Source of the DNA: Archaeoglobales archaeon
Lineage (GTDB): Archaea > Halobacteriota > Archaeoglobi > Archaeoglobales > Archaeoglobaceae
Length of the DNA: 10,930 nucleotides
Assembly (NCBI GenBank): GCA_003662985.1
Contig: QMZD01000026.1
Span: 1-10,930, forward strand
Direction of reading: 5' to 3'
The notes beneath the pieces were generated by a model. The model did no database searches. It was given only the letters and a program-made list of their open reading frames with translations, and was not told the origin of the DNA. Each line of letters opens with the position of its first letter. Position 1 is the stretch's first letter. Below are positions 1 through 8,206 of the stretch, piece by piece. A program made the translations under genes and the position numbers.

Positions 1-12
1 AAAAAATCGGAC

Positions 13-774
13 ATGAGTCACGTTCCCAAGGAGCATCCCAGATACCTCTCACTGCTGTACAGAGAGAAAATAGCTGAGGGTGTGAGGAAAGGAATCACAG
101 CTGTTGAAGGCATAGCAGCCCATGGAAGGGGCGAGACATTCGATTACATTCTGGGAGAGAAAAGCCACGACTTCGCTTTGGAGGCTGAGAGGGCTGCGGT
201 AGCTTTAATACTCCTTTCAAAACACCCCGTTATATCCGTTAATGGTAACGTTGCAGCCTTAATTCCTGATGAGATTGTAAAACTCTCAGAAACTCTCAAC
301 GCGATTCTGGAGGTTAACATCTTTCACTTTAGCGAGGAAAGGGTGAGGAAGATTAAGGAGGAAATAGAGGCCCATGGAGGTAGAATTCTAGCGGACATGG
401 ATGCAACACTGGAAGGATTGAAGAGTGCAAGGAGGATCGTTAGCAGCAAAGGAATTTTTATTGCTGATACAGTTTTAGTCCCGCTTGAGGATGGAGACAG
501 ATGTGAGATTCTGAGAATGAACGGAAAGAAGGTTATAACCATCGATTTGAACCCTCTGTCCCGTACATCAAGAATGGCGGACATAACGATAGTGGATAAT
601 CTCGTAAGGGCAGTTCCCAACATGATTGAGTTTGCAGAAGAATTGAAGAGCTATCCTGAAAAGGATCTGAGGGAGATTCTAGCAAATTACGATAACAAAA
701 GGATTCTCTCTGCATCCATAGAAAGAATAAGGGACTACCTTACCGAAATGGCTGAAAAAGTTAAGGAGGAGTAA
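13..774 (+). CDS. 4-phosphopantoate--beta-alanine ligase (archaeal phosphopantothenate synthetase)
   Basis: This 253-residue protein joins 4-phosphopantoate and beta-alanine, using ATP, to make 4'-phosphopantothenate. Archaea use it with pantoate kinase in place of the bacterial PanC/PanK route to coenzyme A. It is recognised by the family's N-terminal pattern, HPRY (residues 8-11) followed by YREK and then AAHGRGETFDY (about 35-45), and by the later VPLEDGDR and IDLNPLSRTSR blocks and the TIVDNLVRAVP stretch. The length is normal for the family and no signal peptide or membrane segment is seen, so it should be cytosolic. The start at 13 is chosen because the conserved N-terminus (VPKEHPRY) begins only three residues later. 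The reading frame stays open to the left window edge, so an upstream start cannot be excluded from these 12 bases. hisD begins 4 nt after its stop, indicating one transcript. Confidence 0.93.
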   Translation: MSHVPKEHPRYLSLLYREKIAEGVRKGITAVEGIAAHGRGETFDYILGEKSHDFALEAERAAVALILLSKHPVISVNGNVAALIPDEIVKLSETLNAILEVNIFHFSEERVRKIKEEIEAHGGRILADMDATLEGLKSARRIVSSKGIFIADTVLVPLEDGDRCEILRMNGKKVITIDLNPLSRTSRMADITIVDNLVRAVPNMIEFAEELKSYPEKDLREILANYDNKRILSASIERIRDYLTEMAEKVKEE

Positions 775-778
775 AATA

Positions 779-2008
779 ATGATTGTAAAACCCGATTTTC
801 TTCTTAAACTGGAAAGAAAAAGATCTTTGGAGGATGTTTTTCCTGTTGTAAAGGAGATAATTGAAAAAGTAAGAGAAGAAGGTGACAAAGCTTTACTCGA
901 GTTCAGCGAAAAATTCGATGTGAAACCTGAGTACATCAAAGTGCCCGAAGAGGAGTTTGACCGAGCTTACGATGTCGTTGACGATTCTTTAATCGATGCC
1001 TTGGAAATAGCAAAGGAAAACATATCCAACTTCCACAGCATAACCTCTGTCGAAAGAGACATCCGAATAGATTTCGATGATATGATCCTTGGCAAAAAAT
1101 ACGTACCTTTTGAATCTGCTGGTATATACATCCCTGGAGGTAGGGCAAGCTATCCGTCAACAGCTCTGATGGCTGGTTTGCCGGCCAAGATTGCTGGAGT
1201 TAGCAAACTGGTAGCATGCACCCCCCCAAACAGCTCTGGAAGAGTGAATGAGCTAACGCTTGTTGCATGCGATCTCGTTGGCTACGATGAAGTTTATGCT
1301 GTTGGCGGAGCCCAAGCGATAGCTGCGATGGCTTACGGAACTGAAACCATCAGAAAAGTTGAGTTTATCGCTGGCCCGGGAAACAGATATGTGACTGCTG
1401 CTAAACTTCTCTTGCAGAACGAAGTCAGGATAGATATGCCCGCAGGCCCTTCAGAAATCTTGGTTATCGCCGATGAGATGGCAAATCTGAGATTCGTTTG
1501 CCTTGATGTTGTCGCTCAGCTTGAACACGATCCATCAGCCATTGCAATCGTTTTTGTTACAAAGGAACGGATGGCTGAGGAGCTCGAATCATGCGTAAAC
1601 GAACTACTCAAGGAAAATGAGAATTTCTTCATCTGCGTTGCTGAAGTTGATGATGCGATTAATCTGGCAAACACCATAGCTCCTGAGCACCTATCTATGG
1701 TTTTTGATGGGGCAGAAAATCGGTTGGATGACATAAAAAATGCCGGATCAGTCTTTGTAGGAGAATATTCGGCGGTTGCTGCAGGAGATTACGCCTCAGG
1801 CACCAACCACATCCTTCCAACATCCGGCTATGCAAAGATGTATTCCGGCTTGAGCGTTGAAACATTTTTAAAGCATATCACCTACCAGAAGATCGAGGCG
1901 GAAGGGTTGAGAAGGATCGGCGATGCAGTAGTCAAGCTCGCTGAAGCTGAAGGCTTAACATACCATAAAAAATCTGTGGAGGAGAGACTGGAATGGATGC
2001 AGGAGTGA
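779..2008 (+). CDS. hisD: Histidinol dehydrogenase
   Basis: This enzyme oxidises L-histidinol to L-histidine in two NAD-dependent steps, the end of histidine biosynthesis; the family is a cytosolic, zinc-dependent homodimer. The 409 residues cover the whole fold. Visible landmarks are the [15 protein letters not shown] block, [13 protein letters not shown], and [12 protein letters not shown] followed by IDMPAGPSE. The expected zinc ligands are Gln247, His250 (QLEH), Asp337 (GDYASG) and His396 (TYHKK). The catalytic Glu303-His304 pair (APEHLS) and His344 (GTNH) are also present. These match the E. coli residues with steady offsets of 12 and then 23, so the enzyme should be active. The ATG is preceded by a strong GGAGG Shine-Dalgarno (765-769) lying inside the end of the upstream gene, which supports this start and translational coupling. 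No other his gene is in the window. Confidence 0.97.
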   Translation: MIVKPDFLLKLERKRSLEDVFPVVKEIIEKVREEGDKALLEFSEKFDVKPEYIKVPEEEFDRAYDVVDDSLIDALEIAKENISNFHSITSVERDIRIDFDDMILGKKYVPFESAGIYIPGGRASYPSTALMAGLPAKIAGVSKLVACTPPNSSGRVNELTLVACDLVGYDEVYAVGGAQAIAAMAYGTETIRKVEFIAGPGNRYVTAAKLLLQNEVRIDMPAGPSEILVIADEMANLRFVCLDVVAQLEHDPSAIAIVFVTKERMAEELESCVNELLKENENFFICVAEVDDAINLANTIAPEHLSMVFDGAENRLDDIKNAGSVFVGEYSAVAAGDYASGTNHILPTSGYAKMYSGLSVETFLKHITYQKIEAEGLRRIGDAVVKLAEAEGLTYHKKSVEERLEWMQE

Positions 2009-2022
2009 GAGGAACAGGGGAG

Positions 2023-3330
2023 ATGAGTGAGAGTGAGGTAGTTAGAAAGTACACATCTGAAATCGGGGAAGAGGATACGGGGAAGCAAGTTCTGCTCTAT
2101 GGCTGGATCCATGAGCTGAGGGATCTAGGTGGAGTTGTTTTCGCTTTACTTCGGGATAGAGAGGGAATAATCCAGCTTACATGCCCGAAGAAGAGATCAC
2201 CCGATATAATTAAGGGGCTAAGGAAAACCAGGAGAGAAAGCGTTGTTAAGGTTATTGGAGAGGTAAAAAAAGAGCCAAAAGCACCTGGAGGGTTCGAGGT
2301 ACTCCCGGATTACTATGAGGTGCTGAACGAAGCTGATGCTCCTCTACCTTTAGATGTTGTAGAGAAGGTTCCTGCTGAGCTGGATACGAGGTTGGACGCA
2401 AGATTCCTCGATCTGAGGAAGCCGAGAGTTCAGGCGATTTTCAGAGTGAGGCATGAGATGTTGCAGAGTGTCAGAGACTTTTTGAGCGAGGAGGGTTTCA
2501 TCGAAGTAAACACTCCAAAGATCGTTTCGACGGCAACTGAAGGTGGGACAGAGCTCTTCCCGATAAGCTACTTCGAAAGGGAGGCTTTCCTGAATCAGAG
2601 TCCACAGCTTTACAAGCAGGTTTTAATGGGGGCGGGACTGGAAAAGGTTTTCGAGATAGGGCCAATATTCAGGGCTGAAGAGCATAACACTGTAAGGCAT
2701 CTTAACGAGGCGATCTCCATCGATATCGAACAGAGCTTTACAGATCACGAGGGCGTTATGAGAGTTCTGGAAAGACTCGTGCAGAGAGTTTACGAGGACA
2801 TTTCAGAAAAATGCGCAAAATACCTCGACTGGATTGGAGTTGACATCCAAATACCAGAGCTTCCATTCCCAAGGATAACCTACGATGAAGCGATTGAGAT
2901 CGTGAAGAACAAAGGTGAGGAGATTTCATGGGGAGAAGATTTCTCCACCCCGGCTTTGAAGATACTGTCCGAAAACATCGAAGGCCATTACTATATCGTG
3001 GACTGGCCTACAGAGATAAAGCCCTTCTATGCGATGCCACACGAAAACGAACCGGAGATCAGTAAAACGTTCGATCTCATGGCAGGAAGCCTTGAGCTTG
3101 CAAGCGGAGCCCAGAGAGTTCATCTTTACGATTTACTCGTTAGAAAGATCAGCGAGAAAGGTATGAGTCCTGAAAGCTTTGAGTTTTATCTTAACGCATT
3201 CAGATACGGAATGCCACCCCATGCTGGCTGGGGTTTAGGGGCAGATAGACTCATCATGTCAATTCTAAAACTCAAAAATATTAGAGAAGCAGTCATATTC
3301 CCAAGAGACAGAACAAGACTTACACCCTGA
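2023..3330 (+). CDS. aspS: Aspartyl-tRNA synthetase, probably non-discriminating (Asp/Asn)
   Basis: This class IIb aminoacyl-tRNA synthetase attaches Asp to tRNA. An N-terminal OB-fold anticodon-binding domain (about 1-105) is followed by the catalytic domain with motif 1 ([10 protein letters not shown]), the TEGGTELFP flipping-loop region, motif 2 ([14 protein letters not shown]) and motif 3 ([12 protein letters not shown]), ending RDRTRLTP as in archaeal enzymes. His30 and Pro88 occupy the positions that are Trp26 and Lys85 in the discriminating Thermococcus kodakarensis enzyme. This is the known signature of archaeal enzymes that also charge tRNA-Asn with Asp for later amidation by GatCAB. 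An upstream in-frame ATG at 1993 would overlap hisD and add ten residues; I prefer 2023 because the conserved core (YTSEIG) starts nine residues later. A purine-rich GAGAGG precedes it. The predicted protein has 435 residues. Confidence 0.95.
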   Translation: MSESEVVRKYTSEIGEEDTGKQVLLYGWIHELRDLGGVVFALLRDREGIIQLTCPKKRSPDIIKGLRKTRRESVVKVIGEVKKEPKAPGGFEVLPDYYEVLNEADAPLPLDVVEKVPAELDTRLDARFLDLRKPRVQAIFRVRHEMLQSVRDFLSEEGFIEVNTPKIVSTATEGGTELFPISYFEREAFLNQSPQLYKQVLMGAGLEKVFEIGPIFRAEEHNTVRHLNEAISIDIEQSFTDHEGVMRVLERLVQRVYEDISEKCAKYLDWIGVDIQIPELPFPRITYDEAIEIVKNKGEEISWGEDFSTPALKILSENIEGHYYIVDWPTEIKPFYAMPHENEPEISKTFDLMAGSLELASGAQRVHLYDLLVRKISEKGMSPESFEFYLNAFRYGMPPHAGWGLGADRLIMSILKLKNIREAVIFPRDRTRLTP

Positions 3331-3393
3331 AAGAAAGAAGCTGATACCAACATATTTAACTATTTAATTTAACGATACCATAATGTTTCCAAA

Positions 3394-3401
3394 TTTTTTT
3401 T
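3394..3401 (+). terminator. Candidate oligo-T terminator after aspS
   Basis: A run of eight T on the coding strand lies 63 nt after the aspS stop. Archaeal RNA polymerase terminates at such tracts without needing a hairpin, and none is obvious just before it. A new promoter follows about 75 nt later, which fits an operon boundary. The call rests only on the tract and its position. Confidence 0.4.
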
Positions 3402-3450
3402 AAGCGAATTTCGATTGTTCAGTCCTTTGATTTAGAAAACTTTAAGCGAA
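3399..3450. repeat. 10-nt direct repeat TTTAAGCGAA, two copies
   Basis: The sequence TTTAAGCGAA occurs at 3399-3408 and again at 3441-3450. The 42-bp distance is close to four helical turns, so both copies would face the same side of the DNA. They lie upstream of the TATA-like element for the gene at 3508. A role as a paired regulator site is inference; chance is possible in such AT-rich DNA. Confidence 0.45.
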
Positions 3451-3458
3451 ATCAAAGG
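3424..3458. repeat. Perfect 10-bp inverted repeat upstream of the smc-operon promoter
   Basis: CCTTTGATTT at 3424-3433 is the exact reverse complement of AAATCAAAGG at 3449-3458, with 15 nt between the arms. The right arm ends 12 nt before the TATA-like element. It could be an operator for a dimeric regulator or an RNA hairpin at the end of the aspS transcript. It is not followed directly by a T tract, so I favour the operator reading, with low certainty. Confidence 0.5.
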
Positions 3459-3470
3459 CCGATTCAAGGG

Positions 3471-3484
3471 AAAATTTTATAAAT
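3471..3484 (+). promoter_or_regulatory. TATA-like promoter for the coiled-coil/smc operon
   Basis: The stretch AAAATTTTATAAAT contains TTTTATAAA (3475-3483), close to the archaeal TATA consensus, with a purine-rich GGGAAAA where the TFB-recognition element would be. Its centre lies about 29 nt before the ATG at 3508. Transcription should therefore begin at or a few bases before the start codon, giving a leaderless mRNA. In agreement, no Shine-Dalgarno is seen upstream of that ATG. Confidence 0.6.
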
Positions 3485-3507
3485 GAGTTGTTTCAATTTT
3501 TTATTGG

Positions 3508-3870
3508 ATGGTGGAAAGTGACATACTGGTTGAACGGCTTGAAAAAAAATTGATTGAAAAAGATAAAGAGATTGCGGAGTTGAAAAGGATGCTATCTGCA
3601 AAAGAGTCTGAGATAGAAGAGATAAAAAAGAACCTTGCAGAAAAAGTCAGATCAGAGCTCGCATCAGAGCTTGAGAAGATCAGGGAGCTGGAATCCAAGA
3701 TAGTAGAACTCAACAAGATTGTAGAGAGTCTTACATCTGAGGTTCTGTATCTTAAGACTGAACTGAAGAAGCCTGAGACCAAATTTGAAATTAGCGAAAC
3801 AAGGGAGGAGAAGAGAGAGAGGAAAGTAGGTGAAGAGAAAGGCGAGGAGGACATCATAGTTTGTGATTAA
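3508..3870 (+). CDS. Small coiled-coil protein of unknown function, first gene of the smc operon
   Basis: I do not recognise this 120-residue protein. Residues about 5-88 are a near-continuous coiled coil with Leu/Ile at heptad spacing and dense Lys/Glu. Residues about 89-113 are a charged, probably disordered linker (KPETKF, then REEKRERK and EEKGEE). The protein ends in a short hydrophobic-acidic tail, DIIVCD. It has no signal peptide or membrane segment. The stop is 24 nt before smc, so the two genes are almost surely co-transcribed, and a link to SMC complex assembly, loading or regulation is a reasonable inference. A GTG directly after the ATG (3511) is an alternative start. Because coiled coils resemble each other by composition, similarity to SMC arms alone would not prove a relation. 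A real gene is supported by the promoter, the clean frame and the operon position. Confidence 0.82.
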   Translation: MVESDILVERLEKKLIEKDKEIAELKRMLSAKESEIEEIKKNLAEKVRSELASELEKIRELESKIVELNKIVESLTSEVLYLKTELKKPETKFEISETREEKRERKVGEEKGEEDIIVCD

Positions 3871-3894
3871 GTTAGATAATAAGTAATAAAAATC

Positions 3895-6800
3895 ATGCAT
3901 ATAAAGAAAATAATAGTAAAAAATTTCAAATCATTCAATAAAAGGGTTGAAATTCCACTTTTCAAGGGATTTACCGTTATCAGTGGTCCAAACGGCAGTG
4001 GAAAATCCAACATCGTCGATGCAATTCTTTTTTGTCTTGGTTTAACTCCTTCAACGAGACTTCTTAGGGCTGACAGGCTAACGGACCTAATCCACACGGG
4101 AAACGGAAACCTTAGTGAAGCAGAAGTGAGCGTTATCTTTGATAACTCTGACGGACTTCTCAAGGGAGAAAAAGAAATAAAGATTACCAGAAGGATAAAA
4201 AGAACGGAGAAGGGTTACTACAGCTACAATTATATCAATGGCAAAGCATCTAGCCTTTCAGAGATCCAGAAGTTACTTTCAAGCGCTGGAATTCATAGTG
4301 ATGCCTATAACGTTGTAATGCAGGGGGATGTAACGAGGATCGCTGAGATGACACCCTTTCAAAGAAGGAAGATAATCGACGACATCTCAGGGATCTCGGA
4401 GTTTGATGAAAAGAAGGAGAAAGCTTTGGAGGAGCTTGAAGTTGTCAGAGAGAACATCGAGCGAATAAACACGATTCTCGTGGAGGTAAATCATCAGCTC
4501 GAGCAGCTCGAAGCTGACAGGCAGGAGGCTTTGAGATACAAGGGTTTGATGGAAGAAAAAGAGAGATTCACAAGATATCTGAAAATAAACAAGTATCTGA
4601 ACCTCCTGAACAAAAAGAAGAGAATTGAGTACGAGATTTCAAGACTTGAAAGGGAGAAGGACAGGATTTTGAAGGAAATAATTGAGCTAAACACGAGAAT
4701 TAACGAGCTTAATTCAAAGGCCGATGGGATATCCGCCCAGATCTACGAGCTTGCGGATGAGAACTATAAGGCCATACAGGCAGAGATAATCGAATTAACT
4801 TCGAAGAGGGAAGGTTTGAAGAGATCAAAAGACCTCAGAACTCAGGAGATTAGCGACCTCGAAAACGAGAAAACAAAGCTTCTTGTCTTAATTTCCAGAC
4901 TCAAGGAGGAGTTGAATGGTATAGAGGAGGAGATCCAGAAGTTTTCGATTCAGCAAGTCAGCATTCAGGAGGTGCTCGACGACCTTGAGGCAAAGAAGAG
5001 CCTGATCGAGCTGAAGCTGAGCGAAATGGGAGTAGAGCATTCCAACTTAAAGGATGAGCTTCTTTCCAAGAGGGAGGAACTCGATCTGCTGAAAGAAAAA
5101 CGATCGGAAAAAGTAAATGAGAGGGATAGATCGCTCGAGGTAATCAGAAGGATTGGGATGGAGCTGGAAGACCTCGAGAAGGAGAAAGACGGAATCAATC
5201 GGGAAATAGAGAGCTCGCTCCAAGAACTCGTTAAATTAAAGAAGAAGAATTCTGAAGTGGAGAGAGAGCTTGAGAGCAGAATAAAGAAGAGAAACGAGAT
5301 AGATGATAGGATCTTTTCAATCAGAAATGAACTTTCAAAAACCGAAGAGGAGATTAAATCCCTTGAAGTTGAACTCTCAAAGATTAAGGCTCAGCTCTCA
5401 GTCCTTGAATCGAGCTTTTCTAAGGCGGTAGAACTTATCCTCGAAGCGAGAAAGAGAAAAGCGTTGCCGGGTGTATTCGGAACTGTTTCCCAACTCTGTG
5501 AAGTGAGCGAGGAATTCGTTGTTGCTTTGGAAATAGCCGCTGCAAATGCCTTGCAGTTCATCGTGGTTGAGAATGAGGACGATGCCGTGAGATGTATAAA
5601 GTATCTGAAGAAGATCGATGGAGGAAGGGCTACCTTCATCCCGATGAACAAGATAAAGAAGAACTTCGGAAAACTTGATCTGGACAAATCCGTTTTGAAG
5701 GAGAGAGGGGTAATCGATTATGCTGTAAACCTCATTAAATGTGATAGGAAGTTCAGACCCGTTTTTAATTTCATCTATCGCGATACCCTCGTTGTTGAAA
5801 ACATAGACGTGGCAAAGAAGCTGATGGATGGTCGAAGGATCGTAACGCTGGATGGTGATCTTATAGAGAGGTCGGGAACACTTACAGGAGGAAGCTTGGA
5901 TAGAAAGAAGGGAATACTCGTTACAAAGGAGCTCTTCGAGAAGCAGAATAGGATAAACGAGGAGATAACGATTCTGAAAAGCAAAAAAACGGAGATAATG
6001 GGCAATCTCAGGAGTGCTGAGGAATTGAAGAGGTTAGTTCAATCGGAAATAGATACGATCAACAAAGAATACTCGGAGATTGGGAACAAGATATCTCTTC
6101 TTGAATCCAAGATCGAATCATACAAAGCAAGGCTTGAAGAGATCGATAACAGAATCGAAGAGAAAATCAAGGAGAGGCAGGAAATCTATGCTAAAATAAC
6201 AAAAGTTGAGGACGAGATTAAGGAAATCGAAGATAGAATTAGAGAGACAAGCAATGAAATCTCGAATCTTGAGAAGAAATTGAAAGGCAGTGAGATTCCG
6301 AAGCTCACGGAGGAGCTTGAGAGGCTCAAGGACGAGATTTCCAGAAACAAGGAGGCTTTACTGATAATCCAGAAGAACCTCGAGAACGCTGAACTGAGAA
6401 AGCAACAGACTGCTAACTCAATCCACGAAAAGGAAATGCAGACTTCAGAGATCGAAGAGAGGAAAAGAGAGATAGAGGGCAAAATAAGAGAAGAGGAGAG
6501 AGTTTTTGAGGAGATTGGTAAAAGGCTTGAAGAGCTAAGAGAAGAGGAAAAGAAGGTTGGTGAGTCGGTTAAAGGTTTGAGGGAGGAGAGAAACAAACTT
6601 TTAACCGAGATAAGGGAGCTTGAAAGTCAAAGGGATGAGAAAAGGTTCGAGGTTAAATCGATAGAGGAGAAGATCAAGGCAAGAAATGAAACTCTTGAGG
6701 CAACGATGGAACAGATCGAAGAGAGCAGGGTAGAATTCGATGCAAGTGAGAAGATCCCTCCAAATGAGGAGATAATCAGAAAGCTTGACGAGATCGAAGT

Positions 6801-7407
6801 TGAGCTTGCCAAATTCGGTGATGTTAACCTCAAGGCAATTCAGGATTACGAGGAGGTTAAAGCGAGAAAGGATGAGCTGATGGAGAAAAAACTCGTCCTC
6901 GAGAAGGAGAGAGAGGAAATTCTGGAGAGAATCGAGAGATACGAGGGGATGAAGAGGGATGCTTTCTTCGAAGCATTCAACTCGATAAACACGAATTTCA
7001 AGGAGATCATCTCAAGGCTTACCGATGGTGAAGGAGAACTTTATCTTGACAGTCTTGAAGATCCTTTCAACAGCGGTCTCCACATTAAATTGAAGATTAG
7101 GGATAGGCCTTTCCAGAAAATAGAGTCGATGAGCGGTGGAGAAAAGAGTCTTGTTGCTTTATCACTCATATTTGCAATTCAGAAGTACAAGCCAGCTCCT
7201 TTTTACGCGTTCGATGAGATAGATATGTTTCTTGATGGAATAAATGTTGAGAAGGTTGCAACTCTCATAAGTGAGAGGTCGAGGGAGGCGCAATTCATAG
7301 TAGTCTCTCTGAGAAAACCAACCCTTGAAAAGGCCGATTCAATAATTGGAGTTACTCTTGCAAAGGATAATTCTTCAACCGTTACTGGAATAAAGATGAA
7401 AGCTTAA
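3895..7407 (+). CDS. smc: Chromosome segregation ATPase SMC
   Basis: This full-length 1170-residue SMC is the ATPase core of the condensin-like complex that extrudes and organises DNA loops in the nucleoid. The N-terminal head has Walker A GPNGSGKS (31-38) and a Q-loop (VMQGD, Gln143). Long coiled-coil arms flank the hinge at about 523-668, which opens with ALPGVFGTV and closes with GTLTGGSLD. The C-terminal head has the ABC signature MSGGEKSL (1079-1086), Walker B ending FYAFDEID (Asp1107, catalytic Glu1108), a D-loop (FLDGIN) and VVSLRKPTLEKAD. All catalytic elements are intact. In-frame TAA at 3880 blocks an earlier start, and the FKSF motif lies just after the ATG as expected. No clear Shine-Dalgarno is visible. 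scpA starts 25 nt downstream, giving the usual smc-scpA-scpB set. Confidence 0.98.
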   Translation: MHIKKIIVKNFKSFNKRVEIPLFKGFTVISGPNGSGKSNIVDAILFCLGLTPSTRLLRADRLTDLIHTGNGNLSEAEVSVIFDNSDGLLKGEKEIKITRRIKRTEKGYYSYNYINGKASSLSEIQKLLSSAGIHSDAYNVVMQGDVTRIAEMTPFQRRKIIDDISGISEFDEKKEKALEELEVVRENIERINTILVEVNHQLEQLEADRQEALRYKGLMEEKERFTRYLKINKYLNLLNKKKRIEYEISRLEREKDRILKEIIELNTRINELNSKADGISAQIYELADENYKAIQAEIIELTSKREGLKRSKDLRTQEISDLENEKTKLLVLISRLKEELNGIEEEIQKFSIQQVSIQEVLDDLEAKKSLIELKLSEMGVEHSNLKDELLSKREELDLLKEKRSEKVNERDRSLEVIRRIGMELEDLEKEKDGINREIESSLQELVKLKKKNSEVERELESRIKKRNEIDDRIFSIRNELSKTEEEIKSLEVELSKIKAQLSVLESSFSKAVELILEARKRKALPGVFGTVSQLCEVSEEFVVALEIAAANALQFIVVENEDDAVRCIKYLKKIDGGRATFIPMNKIKKNFGKLDLDKSVLKERGVIDYAVNLIKCDRKFRPVFNFIYRDTLVVENIDVAKKLMDGRRIVTLDGDLIERSGTLTGGSLDRKKGILVTKELFEKQNRINEEITILKSKKTEIMGNLRSAEELKRLVQSEIDTINKEYSEIGNKISLLESKIESYKARLEEIDNRIEEKIKERQEIYAKITKVEDEIKEIEDRIRETSNEISNLEKKLKGSEIPKLTEELERLKDEISRNKEALLIIQKNLENAELRKQQTANSIHEKEMQTSEIEERKREIEGKIREEERVFEEIGKRLEELREEEKKVGESVKGLREERNKLLTEIRELESQRDEKRFEVKSIEEKIKARNETLEATMEQIEESRVEFDASEKIPPNEEIIRKLDEIEVELAKFGDVNLKAIQDYEEVKARKDELMEKKLVLEKEREEILERIERYEGMKRDAFFEAFNSINTNFKEIISRLTDGEGELYLDSLEDPFNSGLHIKLKIRDRPFQKIESMSGGEKSLVALSLIFAIQKYKPAPFYAFDEIDMFLDGINVEKVATLISERSREAQFIVVSLRKPTLEKADSIIGVTLAKDNSSTVTGIKMKA

Positions 7408-7432
7408 TGGCGGTAAATGGTAGTGAGATAGG

Positions 7433-8206
7433 ATGGATGAAACCTTGGATGAAACCTTAAAAGATCTGGAAGACCCTGTCGAGATGCTCGTGGAGATGGC
7501 AAAAAAGGGGGAGATAGATCCCTGGAATATCGATGTAGTTGACGTTGCCGCTAGATTTCTGGAGAGGCTCGAGAGAGCCCAGAAACTTGACCTAAGGATA
7601 TCTGGCAGGGTTCTTTTGTATGCTGCAATTCTGATCAGAATGAAAGCTGAAATTCTAAGTCAGGAAGCTTCTAGGGTTAAAAAAGAGGAGCCTGAGATCA
7701 TCCCCGATGAGATCGACTTTGGAGAATTTTTCAATACCGAGTTTGAGACCGGGTTTGAAGCTGATTTTGATCTGGGCTTTGGAGATTTTGACGAGAAAAC
7801 CAGAGAAACTGGAGACGAGTTAATAGACAGCCTAATTTCTGTCCAGAGAAAAACAACAAGGAGATTTACAACTCTGAAAGATCTCATCAGGGAGCTTCAG
7901 ATGGCTGAGAATGTGGAGAAGAGGAGAAAGATCAGAAAGAAGGTGGAGAGGGAGGAGGCCATAAAGCAAACCCTCGAGACCCCCCATGAAGAGGACATCG
8001 AGGACATTCTGATAAAGGTTGAGAATGAGCTGTTAAAGCTTTTCAGGAGGAAGGATTTGCTTTACTTCTCCGAAGTTGTGAGGGGTAAGGAAAAGGATAA
8101 ACTCACGTACTACCTCTCAATTCTGCATCTCGCCTTTAGAAAGATCTTGGAAGTGAGACAGGAGAAGCTCTTCGAGGCGGACATCGAACTCAGACTGTAC
8201 AGGTGA
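7433..8206 (+). CDS. scpA: Segregation and condensation protein A (kleisin)
   Basis: This 257-residue kleisin bridges the two SMC heads and binds ScpB, closing the condensin ring. The N-terminal domain (about 13-82) has the family's signature: EDPVEMLVEMAKKGEIDPWNI and then a helix ending in LIRMKAEIL. The C-terminal winged helix (about 190-257) is expected to bind the other SMC head and includes LTYYLSILHLAFRKILE. Between them is an acidic, phenylalanine-rich linker (95-121), unusual in having Phe at every fourth residue, then a basic stretch (KRRKIRKKVERE). The start codon sits at the head of a 12-bp tandem duplication that encodes DETLDETL. The ribosome-binding site is weak (GGTAGTGA, 7419-7426). 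The stop codon overlaps the scpB ribosome-binding site, so translation of the pair is likely coupled. Confidence 0.95.
   Translation: MDETLDETLKDLEDPVEMLVEMAKKGEIDPWNIDVVDVAARFLERLERAQKLDLRISGRVLLYAAILIRMKAEILSQEASRVKKEEPEIIPDEIDFGEFFNTEFETGFEADFDLGFGDFDEKTRETGDELIDSLISVQRKTTRRFTTLKDLIRELQMAENVEKRRKIRKKVEREEAIKQTLETPHEEDIEDILIKVENELLKLFRRKDLLYFSEVVRGKEKDKLTYYLSILHLAFRKILEVRQEKLFEADIELRLYR
7435..7458 (+). repeat. Perfect 12-bp tandem duplication at the start of scpA
   Basis: GGATGAAACCTT occurs twice without interruption at 7435-7446 and 7447-7458. It keeps the frame and doubles the peptide DETL directly after the initiator Met. It looks like a recent slippage duplication in a tolerant N-terminal tail before the kleisin domain. 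Confidence 0.85.
7730..7789 (+). repeat. Degenerate 12-bp repeat encoding Phe every fourth residue in the ScpA linker
   Basis: Phe codons fall at 7730, 7742, 7754, 7766 and 7778 (residues 100, 104, 108, 112, 116), with a further Phe at 119 and others at 96 and 99. The units are FNTE, FETG, FEAD, FDLG and FGDF, encoded by a drifting 12-bp unit of the form TTTGANNNNGNN. The intervening residues are mostly acidic, small or Gly. The stretch joins the two kleisin domains. Confidence 0.7.

Larger units (their letters stand above)
3331..3507 (+). other. Intergenic region between aspS and the smc operon
   Basis: This 177-nt AT-rich gap contains no plausible ORF. From left to right it holds an oligo-T tract, a 10-nt direct repeat, a perfect inverted repeat and a TATA-like element, each listed separately. 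I see no C/D-box RNA, tRNA or riboswitch-like architecture. The arrangement fits an end of transcription for aspS followed by a fresh promoter for the genes starting at 3508. Confidence 0.6.

Noticed and set aside
1221..1227. Run of seven C in hisD as a possible frameshift or phase-variation site
   Set aside because: The frame is intact on both sides with all active-site residues in place, and a single homopolymer in a housekeeping gene is not evidence of phase variation.
1993..2022. Upstream ATG that would extend aspS by ten residues into hisD
   Set aside because: The added residues ([10 protein letters not shown]) are not family-like, and the 2023 start places the conserved OB-fold at the usual distance.
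6186..6596. Long serine/leucine-rich open frames on the minus strand within smc, and similar ones at 3501-3857 and 4965-5198
   Set aside because: They are antisense shadows of Lys/Glu-rich coiled-coil codons (GAG/AAG/GAA read backwards as Ser/Leu/Phe). They show no domain, promoter or ribosome-binding site.
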